From NCBI GenBank assembly GCA_037074705.1, contig CM073590.1, forward strand, positions 115,216,100 through 115,280,099: a DNA stretch of 64,000 nucleotides, given 5' to 3'. Below, in pieces: positions 10,981-22,719 of this stretch. Numbering within the stretch: the first letter of the stretch is position 1; the number at the start of each line of letters is the position of its first letter. Source of the stretch: Zhengitettix transpicula (taxonomy: Eukaryota > Arthropoda > Insecta > Orthoptera > Tetrigidae). The position numbers and the translations under genes are program-made. Below the pieces are notes generated by a model, which was not told the origin of the DNA, did no database searches, and saw only the letters and a program-made list of their open reading frames with translations.

Positions 10981-12520
10981 AGTATGTTGAAAATAAAATT
11001 CCAATAGTTTCACCTAACGGAGGTTACGCATGTTTCGCATCCACTTAGTTATACAGTGTCACGTAAATGTGCACAAATTTCATCTAGTCATAACTTAAAT
11101 GTCTCATGACTGATTGTCCTGTGTATTTTGCTGTACATTTTCTTTACCTGTGATTATTTCGCATATCTTGTGAAAGTAAAAAATCTCAAGAATTTTAATT
11201 GTAGCAAAATGAATGATTCTGTACTTATGTAATTAAGTAATCTTTCAGAAGGCCAAACCTAATAAAAATATATAAATTGAGTTTTAAAATTGTTTTAGTT
11301 TCTGACAATATTTTCGTATTATTCACCGTTTTTGTTCTCATTAATCAATATCTGGAAGAAACGTCTTAGCATACAAATCTGTTCGTAACACTCATTTCAA
11401 CACTTCTCTTTCTCGCATACCTCACTTTATTTTGATATTAGTGCATTTTATTGAGTAACGGTCCATTCGTAGACAGCTCGTATTGTCCAATGTGGCTGCC
11501 GGCGTGACTACGCGTGGATTTGAATCACTGTAGAGTATACGGAGTCCAAATAGCACGACAGTTTCACCCGTTGTTGAATGCAGTGGATTTCGAGCCGTAA
11601 TTATCTCTGCCGTGGAGCATAAATTTCCGACTAGCGCATGATTCGGCCCAGACAGCTCTATCTCCCCCATCTATTTTCACTTACGTAAAGAATAATGCCG
11701 TACTAGAAACACCATTAATCTGGATGCATTAATATTAACACCCCTATTTATTACTTTCATACCTTTCAGGTGCTTACATGACGCTGTACACTAACTATTT
11801 ATATATCTCTGATAACATTATAAATATCAACAGGTTTTAAATTCATTTAACTTCTTTTCAACACGTATTGAATCAGATTTCAATTTATAAATCTAAATCA
11901 TATTTACGTAACAAGATTCGTGCTTTTAATTCATTTGAATATTTTCTAGTATTACGTCGTTACTTATTTCTGTGAAAAATTTATCTTTAGTAATTAAGTT
12001 ACGTCATTACTACGTAAATTGTTTTCAGTAAATATAAATTCACTGCCTATACTAAATAACTTACATAATATTACCGGTTTACTTTCACCACAAAAAAGCA
12101 ATAATAATAAATATGACCCGTACAAGGGAATTAGATTGAAAAAATTATGTATGGTGATGGATGAATTCAAACTAACATTTTAAGACTTTTAAGGGATTTA
12201 ATATGTCGTCAGTGTTAGAGGTAAAGTTAATGATGGCATTGAAGCGATAGAAAGTTAATTATGAAAATCAATTAATTCTTACTATACAAAAAATGGGATT
12301 ATTATTCATATAACGTTGTACCACATCAAAAATATGGACTAATATAAAAATGTTCGCTTAACAAATTATGTCCAGTATTATATATAGCTTTATTATATAA
12401 TATATGATTTTTGCCCTATCTTTATTTTAAAATATGGGAGAGCATCAAGTACGTAACAATTTTTGCTTCACCTATATTATTGCACGTAAAGTTACTTAAT
12501 TTTGGTATTTCACATACCAC
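10981..12520. other. AT-rich DNA, nothing recognised
   Basis: An 82-codon minus-strand open stretch at 11422-11670 lies in slightly GC-richer sequence but has no recognisable domain. No other structure is seen. Confidence 0.5.
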
Positions 12521-12521
12521 C

Positions 12522-12772
12522 GGCATGCTGTGTTATAATGGACAGCTTCATTGTCTCGCATCACAGAGATTCCGGGTTCGAATCCCATCACGGGTATGGA
12601 TGTTTGTGGTCGTCCTGGTCACGTAAACTGGGGTTAAGTTTGTGGGAGAATCGACACTCTCACCTGGTGTACTGGTGTACTCCCAAATCCAGAATGTGTC
12701 ATGTAAGATGACAGTCTGGCAGCCGTCTTGGTAGGCCAAGGCCCTTTACAGGCTATCGAGTCAAGAAGTAGT
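12522..12772 (+). mobile_element. tRNA-derived SINE
   Basis: The 5' part is tRNA-like. A perfect RNA polymerase III B box, GGTTCGAATCC, lies at 12575-12585, about 40 bp after an A-box-like TGTTATAATGG near 12530. The tRNA-like head (about 12525-12600) ends in CATCACGGGTATGG and is followed by an unrelated body of about 170 bp that ends CAGGCTATCGAGTCAAGAAG plus a short GTA-rich tail. The body end recurs at 15284-15410, which supports a dispersed SINE. The strands are open here for 60-70 codons in several frames; these are incidental. It is not a functional tRNA gene because the acceptor ends do not pair and the sequence runs on. Confidence 0.8.
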
Positions 12773-13692
12773 AGTTTACGTACCAGTAAATTCTATATTA
12801 TAGTATACAGTTACCTTGTAAAATAATACAATCGCGTGTGAATAAATAGCTGGCTGATAATACTCTCTATAATCGCTTCCTTTATAAAAATGTATAACTA
12901 ATTTTAGTTACATATAAAAATGTTGACATATGTATATAATTTCCCCAAAATTATCGTTTGTGAGAAGTACGAAGATACTGTAGTAGATTTACCGACCAAA
13001 ACGAGAGAGATTGGAAATGATGAACAGTCCGCAGAAAACACGGGGCAACCACTGTAGCAGACTGCTAATAAACATTAGAGGGAAGAGCTCGTTGAATGCC
13101 CTGACAAATTAATTCCAAGTTGTTTGTAGTGCAAGTTCCCGCACCGGCTGCTTTAGCGCGTCTTCCTCCGCGAGGCGGCATTGTATCATAAAGTCGAATA
13201 TTTAATTAACTTCAGTAAGGAATTAACTTTCAAACAAGGAAAACAAATGTTTCTCCCGTTTCCTTGAGAATTTCACAACGAAGTAATTTCCTGTTGCGGA
13301 ACAATAATTTATGTGTGATTCTTAGTACCCCGAGCAATTCATTTGAACTTATTCAAGGTAATGATACCGACATAATATCTGCATTTTTGGAGTTAAATTG
13401 AAGAGGACGAATTCTATGAATCTTAGTAAATGAATTTTCCAACTTATAATTCTATTTATATACTTTGATAAATATATGCTTGTTCATGTAAAAATTTAAG
13501 TACAACAGTTTTAATGAAAGAAAACAGAACAGATATTGATTTTATTTATATTAGTGTGTGTGTGTGTGTAAATGCATGTACAAGTGCTTTAATAAATGTT
13601 GGTAACGATTTGTAGATAATATATGAATCTAACAGTACATTTTCTTGAAAAACCATTCATTTAAAGTGTTCAATAAAATTGTAATTGAGCTG

Positions 13693-13694
<2 letters not shown>

Positions 13695-13734
<40 letters not shown>
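13695..13734. repeat. AT microsatellite
   Basis: About 20 uninterrupted AT dinucleotides. Confidence 0.95.
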
Positions 13735-13739
<5 letters not shown>

Positions 13740-14723
13740 TGCAAATATATTTTCACCGTTTTATAAGTAGGCTAGTACTAATGAATTTTTTTATTTCTAA
13801 TTTCCTTTTAAGTAACATCTATTCTCTTCAACAATGTAATTCAAATACAATTAATTTTTAAAATAGTCTCCTCGTTTTAAAATTATGAGGTTAATTAAGT
13901 GAATAACGTGGCTTTAAAATTGGAAGGTTTCAAACTATTTGTCATTAAAATTTTTATTTTTTTTTATCCTCCACGCTATCCGTCTCTATAAACATCTGAC
14001 GACAACTAAGTCGCACAAATGATATATAAATGATTGTTATTTAATTAATGTCATATATAGAATATTTTCTATGTAAATAAAATGAGATGAATGATTCTTG
14101 TTTCTCAGCCGAGGGTATGATCTGTGAAATAATAAATACTATATATGAAAATAAAAGATTTGAAATTTGATATTATATTTTTCCTAAAACAATAATCGTT
14201 AAATAATATTATTCGTTTACTATAGAAAACGCTATTTTGCGGATAATATATTTAAGAAATTAAAAATGATATGCGTCACGCTGTTGCCTACCTGAAGTCT
14301 AATTTTTCATAGAAATCTGTCAGTACTGCGAGAGTTATGGTCACCAGCTGAAATCCAGTCTCATTTATTATTTTATAATAAATTCCTAACTCGAAAGGTT
14401 ATTTTGAATGTTACGAGTTGTAGCACGTCCTTTCTGTGAAAACATTTGTGAATATTTTTCTCGCACCACTGACGTTTTTCTAATTCTTAGCGTACTATCA
14501 TTATCAGTAAGTAAATTGCAGGTATTTTTAACAATATTGTTGATATATTACAAATAAATGTGTTCTCAAATAGTAATAATTTCGACTTAAAATACTTATT
14601 AATTTGTCATTCAAAGAAATATTATAGAAGATAAATAGAATGTAGTTTTTAAACAGATTTTGTAAATTGGAGTTTGCCTATTACTATGGGTATGAAGCCA
14701 TTTCACTCCTGTGAAATACTTCA

Positions 14724-14797
14724 CTGTTAAGGATGAAGACAAACCTAGTATCCTAGTAGCCTGTTAAGGATGAAGACAAACCTAGTTGCCTAGTAGC
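14724..14797 (+). repeat. Tandem duplication, 2 x 37 bp
   Basis: Two adjacent copies of CTGTTAAGGATGAAGACAAA...CCTAGTAGC (14724-14760 and 14761-14797) differ at only two bases, so the duplication is recent. Confidence 0.9.
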
Positions 14798-15283
14798 GGT
14801 AATGCTCAAAGAAGTAAAGGCAAAATTAGACTGCTGTTTCAAATTTCTGCAAAAAACGGTTTCTATGGAAAAATGATTCGTCTATTCAAACTATAATGAC
14901 AAAGTTAACGAAATATTTATTCATTAAGTAATTTGTATCATCTAGTTACAAATTATATTTGTTAATGCCACTTCCCTACCTTTCAGAAATTTCCCACATG
15001 AATTTATTTACTTATTTTTCTCAAAATATTTATATTTCATTAAATTTATATCTGATTGCCTATAAATCTTGTATGAAGAGGATAATCGTATTTATTTTAC
15101 GTTTTATGTTAAAAGTACCAGTTTGAATGTAATTATATTGACATACAAAACATAACGGCTGTAAACTTATTTTAATCATTATAAGTAATATTTTTTCCTA
15201 TTGGTTTTTCTGTTTTATTAATTACCTACTTAAGTAAAAAGTTAATTATTATCCGAAGACCTTAGTAATATATTTGAAGGAAA

Positions 15284-15410
15284 TCCCCTAATTGGTCCAC
15301 GTGGAACACCTAAATCCAGATTTTTTAAAATGATAGTCTGGCTGTCGTCCTGGAAGACAGAAGCCTTGAATGGGCTGTCGAGACAACAAATAATTTTAAT
15401 AATAATAATG
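15284..15410 (+). mobile_element. tRNA-derived SINE, 3' fragment
   Basis: Shares the SINE body end with the copy at 12522: a TAAATCCAGA block, then TGATAGTCTGGCTGTCGTCC and GGGCTGTCGAGACAA, followed by a (TAA)n-like tail AATTTTAATAATAATAATG. The tRNA-like head with its promoter is missing, as expected for 5' truncation. The tail type suggests it was mobilised by a LINE that ends in a short simple repeat. Confidence 0.72.
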
Positions 15411-18400
15411 AAGTTCACACCATTAAAGTCCTTACTTCTATATTTATCAAGTTTTAATTAAACTATTTCATTGCAGGAAATTGATAAATGAATTGGTACC
15501 CTGATACTAGGTGAATTATGAATTTTGAAAATATTTACCTTAACGTGTTACACGAATCATTCTTATTTAACATTTGTATTTTTTTCCCACAATCTTCTTC
15601 TGTATGTAATTTAATTTTAATTCATAAGCTTCATTGTATATACATATAATATTTACTTCATATTAGTAATTTATTTAATTACCAAAGAATTAGTTTTATA
15701 TCAACGTTGTTGTACCACGCGGCAGTTACATGCACATCTGGAATCAATTTAGTTTATTTATAGGCCACATAATTTCAACTGGTAATTCGAGTATTGTTTT
15801 ATAAGACTGCGTACTATAATACTTTTTGTATAGAAATTTATATATTGACGCTTTTAATTTAATTACATATAATTAATTATATTAGGACTAATTATTAGTA
15901 TATGTTTAGGTCTTGTTTCAAAAAGCTTAATGAGACTTCTTTTTGTGTTTCGAACTCTGCGAGAATGGCAGTACCAGCCCAATTATGAAGCCTAGTTAGT
16001 ATAAATTGCCATTTGATACAAAGAAACTGAATGAATAATATTAAAAATATTATATAGTTTAACAAGTGACCTCTAGCTATTTTAACGACTTTTATTATTG
16101 TATATATTTTAATAGGGTGGTTGTTTTTAAAATGTTTGTTTCTGTATCTGATTTACAATTTTTTTCTTGTCCAAGATATATATTTGATGAAATTTTCCTG
16201 GTAATTGAATGATTTCGGAACCTGTCATATGATATATGATAATGTCGTGAATAATTTTATGCGTTCTGCCGTTATTAGGTTGTGGATGGTTAATGTATGC
16301 ACTATCAACAATCATAATGTCGTTCGTTGAGTACCAGTGTAACACTTTAATATGTCACAGACCCAATATTACGCCCATAAATGCCATATTAAATCATTCT
16401 TGAACGACAGTTCAGTTAATCAAGAGCAGTAAACCCTTAAAGTATGTCGTTAGACGTCATAGTGAATGTATAGTTGCTATAGTACAATACTTTAAATTAT
16501 TAATAAAGATATAGATAATTATAAAACTTATATGATATTTTTACATTAGCATTACACGATATTTAATATGAAGCTTCTAAAAAAATTGAAAATTTTTATA
16601 AAAAATTAAACTGGTTCAGTTTTAATGCAATTTAAATGGAAGGATTAAATTATGAGGTTCAGTTAAAATTAGATTTATTAATATTTATCATTTGTTTTTG
16701 AGTCAATATTATATGCAAATATTAGGTATACATATGTTGCAATTAACTAGAAATACAGAAAAAAATAATTCAACAATTTTTTTTGTAAAAAATAGTGTGC
16801 TGTGAGAATACAAATATAGTTTTAGTAGGCGATGCCTCCTTGAATTTTTTTTCATCACAAACTCTCAGAAATTTCCTGAATGAAATTCATTATTGCGGTT
16901 CCACAATTGTTCTAATATCTTCTCAGAAATTCCCTGAATGAAATTCATTATTGCGGTTCCACAATTGTTCTAATATCTTCAATTTTCCTTCTACGTATAT
17001 TGTACATCAGGTTCTGAAGATGCATTATACAACTCCAGTTCTATAAGATTAAGTTGGAACTGTTTTTAGTTTAATATTTATTTTTAATTAAATATTCTTG
17101 CATTTTCACGGATGTTTTCTGATAGATTTTGTATCCTAATAACAATTATTAACGGGATATTTGTGTTTCTTCAGTTTTCTAGTAATGGTGTCGTACTGAT
17201 GGAATGATTTCTGTATTTTAAGAATGCTATATTTTTTTTAACCTTTAGAATTTGTTGCGTAACACTTTTTTTCAGTTTAATGAAGTTGTGACGTTACATA
17301 ATAAGTCTGGTACGATTATTTCATTGAAAGTTCTTTAAAACCATTACGAATTTGAATTCTGAAACTGAAATGTTATTTAAATGATGGTGTTAGCACAATA
17401 TGTTTCTAATGAGAAGTTAAACGAAAAGGTTCAAGACTTAAAATTTTACTCTAGATTCACGATACTTGCACATGTTCCCGAGTTAGAAATACAATACACG
17501 ATTATTTACATACAAAAAGAAAGTTATATACATTTAAGTGATCTTGACAGATAGCCCATTGACACAAGAGACAACCAGCTTGAAAGCATTTAATTTTTAT
17601 GTTTTTTACCTCGAGTCAAGCACCCGTTGTATAAACCCCGGTGAACGTGCTCATATGGTGTGGCCTGTTCGAGTCTGTTTAAGCAGAGCGGGCATGCATA
17701 ATTCATTCTCCCTGGAGTTACTGTGAGCGCCTGCATCTTTTTCTTAAATCCCACAGCTGCAGGAAACAAACTTCTGACTCTTAATACATTCCATTCATTC
17801 CTAGGATTAATTCATTTCCCAAAATAGATAGCATATTTTCATAATTTGTATTTTATATATTTTCATTTTTTTGGTAAAAATAATGAATATCTAATGTTTT
17901 ATGATTACGTTATTATAATTTCAATGCTAGCTATTTAATTTTTTTAATAAAATAAATGTTGCTGTTAGGTTGAATATAAAATTTACAAAAAATCTGACCC
18001 TATATTATTAATTAGACGTTTGATAAAATACTCACTTTTATCATCTAATTTTATTAATAAAATATAGATCATAATTACATATAGCGTTATCGGATTTTAA
18101 AGTTGTTGTGAGGTTTTATTTTTCTACTATTTAAGTCTTACAAATTTGTTGGAACAGTTTTTATTTTTATTCAATATTTGTGGTCCAAATGATTGTACAG
18201 TTTTTTTTATATCATATCAATAAGTTCATTAATGAACTATTTTCGTGTTCTTAAATATATATTTATCCGCGTCTTTCAACTTTTTAATGTTTTTTCTTAT
18301 TCTTAAATTTTCTTAATCTATATTTTGTTTTTACTACTGCTTCTATTTACATTACCTCATTTTATATTTAATTAAACAAAATAAATTTTATATTGTGAAA

Positions 18401-19924
18401 TTATTTATATAAAAAAAATTAAGAGTTTTTCACATTCACGTAAAGCATTTTTTCTCTATATTTGTGTATTAATCCTTCTTAACCTTTGTTTTTCTTTAGT
18501 TCTTTTTATTTCTCTAAATTTATATTTTCGGATTTATGGTTATTATTTTTTGATTTGGTTTCTATGCATTCATTTTAATTTTTTCTTATTTTTTTCCTTC
18601 CTGTTGTATTTGAATAGTGCTATGATTATAATTATTAAATTTTATTAGGAATCAATAAATATGTTTCCAAACGCACGTAATTTTTATCTATCTTCATTTA
18701 TATTTGTGGTTTTCATTCGCTAAGACTTTTATTTTAATACCTTCCGATTATGAATCTTAAAAGAACTATTTTATAGTCTGAAAAACGGCTCAGAATAAAA
18801 CTATAAGATCTGAGAAACTGCAAAACTTTTACTGGAGACCTAATTAAATTATAGATAATTTATTAATTGTCATCTTGCTTTGGATGTAAATGTGAATATA
18901 CGTAACTTCTACGGCAATTTTCTACATACATGTGGGTATAAATTCATTTGCAATTATCGTATTTAATTACAGGACCTTAAGCTAATATATTATTCTGAAG
19001 AATAGCTCCAGAAAATTGAAAATATTATATTCATTCCTATCCACGATTCTAATGATATTAGCTTGTAAAATGTTTGCAAACATTTGTTATTTCATTCCAC
19101 ACGATATCGTTTCCCACATACAGGGATCTGCTTAATGGGACTCCTTTGTGGTTGTTTTGGATAATCTACCGTGACGTCCATTTTTATGGTCCTAGTTTAT
19201 CATAACCAGACACGGTGAACACTGAAGGATAATGGCGTGCGTCAAATACGTCCCTAGTGGGATTTAGATGGTGTAATAACGTAAAATATGATGGAAAATA
19301 TTCGTTGCTTCCAGTTTAAAACTCGATAAAGCATAGATAAAATGAAAAATATAATATTGAATTTAAACCGTTTATTGCCTGTACTAACACGTGATATAAA
19401 AAATAAAAGTATTTATAGTGGAATAATATGTTTCAATAATTCAGTATAAAAATTAAATTATCCGTAAAGTAAATAGACATCAAATCTACTAATCACCATA
19501 CTTAATTTTTCTAAAAACTGCGTTAATTCTTAGAAATAATTAATTTCCTACTAATAAGTGACTTTTTTATTTTTTTAATGTCATAACTTATCAGGATGGA
19601 TAATATAACTGTGAATTTATACTTTTCTTAAATAACGTAACAGGTTCTTAATTTTTTCTGGAATTTAAACCCTATACATATAACTCTATGTCTTTAGCAG
19701 TTTCAGAAACAAGAGGAACATATCTTAAGTAATTTATATTTGATTTAATTTTTGGTTTAATCTTAAACTAATAAACACTTGAAAACATTAGTTACAAACA
19801 ATATTCTGTTTTATAATAGGTATCGGGAATGTTAATGCAGTTACTAGTTAAAATATGTTTTATTTAGTTTATTAGGATATTTATTAAATTTGAATATTAC
19901 CTAATTTAAATATTGCATTCAGAA
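15411..19924. other. AT-rich DNA, one recent tandem duplication
   Basis: Apart from the 58-bp duplication at 16863-16980, I see no repeat family, RNA gene or coding frame. 17530-17760 is slightly GC-richer with a 62-codon open frame of no known family. Confidence 0.5.
16863..16980 (+). repeat. Tandem duplication, 2 x 58 bp
   Basis: TCTCAGAAATTTCCTGAATG...TCTAATATCT occurs at 16863 and again at 16921 with a single substitution in the first 20 bases. The near identity marks a recent slippage or duplication event. Confidence 0.93.
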
Positions 19925-19934
19925 AGATTGTAAA

Positions 19935-20413
19935 GGCTACCTTTGGGGATGCCTTTTCCTCTCCGTTTTTGAACTAAGGTTCCCACAAGCCGAGGCACCT
20001 CGGCCTGTTTTGAGAGGTGTATGTTCCGGGGTCACAGACCTTGGGCATACGGTAAGAGTTGTTCACTGTTCCCATTGGAACAGTCGGCCAGCTGCCTCCT
20101 AAACTAGTCGAGGGACGGAGAAGGGAATTCTGCGTCCCCATAGCAAACTTCTCCCGCTATCGGAAGGGCGTGGGACAAGTACCCAATGCCCGACCTGATG
20201 CAGGTTTTTCTAGGGTTTTCCCCGCATTACTTTTAGGCGAATGCCTGGTAGGATCCTTAAAATATAGCCCGGGGGCCCTAGTTAAGACTTGGCTACCTTC
20301 CTCTACCCTTCCGCATCCCTCCTTTCAAACCCCTTCCTATGCTATTAAAGGGGAGTTGCCCAATGTGGATTACCCTCATGTAGCCTGTTGCCCCCCAAAA
20401 AAGAGAGAGAGAG
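19935..20413 (+). mobile_element. Family A retroposon, nearly full length, with target duplication
   Basis: Runs from GGCTACCTTTGGGGATGCC to TAGCCTGTTGCCCCCCAAAAAA plus a GA-rich tail. AGATTGTAAA at 19925-19934 and again at 20414-20423 is a 10-bp target duplication, the mark of insertion by target-primed reverse transcription. The family has a 3' A-rich tail and 5' truncations. No reverse transcriptase and no clear polymerase III A or B box is visible, so its class is open. The 124-codon open frame at 20059-20433 is incidental, since it is interrupted in other copies. Confidence 0.85.
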
Positions 20414-20423
20414 AGATTGTAAA

Positions 20424-21540
20424 AGCCAAATAAGTCTCAAATTATCAGTTAGAATAATCTATTCTATATTTATCAAAAAATAAAATAAAACCTTTAACTT
20501 ACATACCATTATTGATTTGTAATTCAATTATACAACAAAAAAGTAAGTTTCTTGTCTTTAAAAACCCTTATAACTTTTACATCAATTACAAAATACTTTG
20601 TGTTTCCTGTTTCATAAACGTATTGTCATTATCTTACTTCCGTGTTAGCTTTAGTATATTGTCAGCTTTGCTGATCCTATTCTATTAATTCAATTGCATT
20701 TTATATAAGAGGTATAAGGTCTTAATAAAGATGAAGGACGTAGTTTTTATGTTGTTTACATTAAATTTCAAGATTTATATTAATTTTTTTAATTATACTA
20801 TTAAATTAATAATTAATTTAAAAATTTAATGAAATAATAAACTGTGACAATCGAAAAGGTTGATATTATATTTAATTACAGAAAGCAAGATATATTACGT
20901 TTAGATATTTGAAACAGGTTGATCCGTTTAAAACTTATAACTTTAATGTATTATAATTTATGCTTAACTAGTGTTGAAACGTATAGACGTGATTAAATAA
21001 TTAAAATATTAATTACTTATAAATCGGTCACTACTTTAATAAAACGTTACTTTAGTTCCTTAATGTTTAATAAATGTTTCAGTTTGAATTTATATCCATT
21101 AATTTTTATTTTAAGTGTATTCATTTCGAAATTTATTGTCATTTAAAAACTGCAAAAATCGTAAAAATTTATAATAAATACTAGTAACGTCGATGAATTC
21201 TTGGTTTTAATTTAATAAAATTAATTCAATCAAATCAGATTGAAATATATGTATTTCAAATGAAGAAATGAGACATCCGTTTCATGTTATTAAATTATAT
21301 TTTTAATTTGTATGTCTATATAAGGTATTAATGTTTTATTCAGGAATATATTTCCAACAACAATATTATTCAAGCATTTTGTATTATTATCCTTTTCTTT
21401 CAACATATAGAAGTGAGTATTACATTACGATCATTACGATAGGTAACGGTTTGTTGGTGTTTAATAAACTTCGAATTATACTTCAATGTCATCCATTAAT
21501 AGCTGTAACATAGTTTGAGCGCTAATTAACGTTTTTTATC
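20424..21540. other. AT-rich DNA, nothing recognised
   Basis: Very AT-rich; no gene, RNA or repeat family identified. Confidence 0.55.
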
Positions 21541-22170
21541 CAGTAAACTAACGGGGCCGTGCCTAACTATAATGAAATATTAGCGAAATATGTGACAGAT
21601 GTTGGAATTTTTTCGCAACCCAAAGAGAATAACGGGGTCACAAACGAATACTGTATTCGCTTTGTTTGTAGTTGTTACTAGAGCCAGGAGGGATTTCCAG
21701 TCTTCCCACTATCAAAACCTGGAAAATCAAGAAGTGACGCCTCAGAAACCCCTCCCACAGGCTAATTTCACTGAACCGGCGGGTAGTTCATTGGCAGAAT
21801 TGATCAGAGGAGCAATTTCATCGATCAATGAGATGAAAAGGAATTTTCAGCTACAGGATGAGATGAGATTTCTAGTGAGTTGAAATCTTGAAGCGAGAGA
21901 GAGTGAGAACGGTAACTCATTCTAATACGTTGCAGCCAGAGAAGATTGTACTTAGTATATGTTCAGAGAGAAATTATTGCATACGACAAAGTTGGCCGTC
22001 CAAGTGGGAGTGACAAACATACCACTCATACATACTACGGGAACGAATTTATTTTACAAAACCGAGAACCAAGTCAATGCCAATGACAGCGGTTATAGCC
22101 GTCTCCAAATTTCCATGCGTTAATGACGAGGACCCGAATGCGGTCACAACACGGAAATTACAATATGTAA
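21541..22170 (+). pseudogene. Possible retroelement coding relic, family unknown
   Basis: A 94-codon open frame (21599-21883) in GC-richer sequence encodes a hydrophilic segment ending SLAELIRGAISSINEMKRNF. Its end has a helical, amphipathic look similar to the coiled segments of some retroelement Gag or ORF1 proteins. Downstream sequence to 22170 is also GC-richer but broken by stops. There are no zinc knuckles or other diagnostic motifs. It could equally be non-coding. Confidence 0.2.
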
Positions 22171-22299
22171 ATCTCAATCACAATTAGCCTCATATATATT
22201 TGTTCTTGTCTCTTGCGATATTTGTAAAACATTAAATACGTTAAGTTAAAAATCTAAACGAGGTAAATAATCATCAGTAGGTGAAGATAATAATTTGAA

Positions 22300-22707
22300 A
22301 AATACCTCCGAGAGATGTTCTCTCGCAGGCAGAACCTTGTAGGAGAGATACGAAGGGGCTACCTTTGGGTATGCCTTTTCCTCTCCGTTTTTGAACTAAG
22401 GTTCCCACAAGCCGAGGCACGTCGGCCTGCGTCCCCACAGCAAACTCTTCTCCCGCTATCGGAAGGCCGTGGGACAAGTACTCAATGCCCGACCTACCTG
22501 ATGCAGGTTTTTCTAGGGTTTTCCCTGCATTAATTTAAGGCGAATGCCGGGTAGTATCCTTAACATATAGCCTGGGGGCCCTAGTTAAGCCTTGGCTACC
22601 TTCCTCTACCCTTCCGCATCCCCCATTTCAAATCCCTTCCTATGCTATTAAAGGGGAGTTGCCCAACGTGGATTACCCTCATGTAGCCTGTTGCTCTAAA
22701 GACAAAC
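22300..22707 (+). mobile_element. Family A retroposon, internally deleted copy with target duplication
   Basis: Flanked by TAATAATTTGAA at 22288-22299 and 22708-22719, a 12-bp target duplication. It starts AAATACCTCCGAGAGATG, then TTCTCTCGCAGGCAGAACC, and ends GTAGCCTGTTGCTCTAAAGA. Relative to 46104-46588 about 130-150 bp is missing between CACGTCGGCCTG and CGTCCCCACAGC. This copy helps define the 5' end of the family, because the duplication places the boundary just upstream of CTCTCGCAGGCAG. Confidence 0.87.
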
Positions 22708-22719
22708 TAATAATTTGAA

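Larger units (their letters stand above)
12773..15283. other. AT-rich DNA with microsatellites and a small tandem duplication
   Basis: A GT run lies at 13553-13569 and an AT run at 13695-13734. A GC-richer stretch at about 13000-13190 contains CTGACAAATTAATTCC and has no coding potential. A 37-bp tandem duplication at 14724-14797 is listed separately. No genes are recognised. Confidence 0.5.

Noticed and set aside
12525..12600. A functional tRNA gene
   Set aside because: The B box is good, but the acceptor stem does not close and an unrelated SINE body follows; a second truncated copy exists at 15.3 kb.
20059..20433. 124-codon open frame, with similar frames at 46347, 49484, 49560, 50125 and 61080
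   Set aside because: All lie in family A copies; frames are shifted, stopped or on the opposite strand in other copies, so coding is not maintained.
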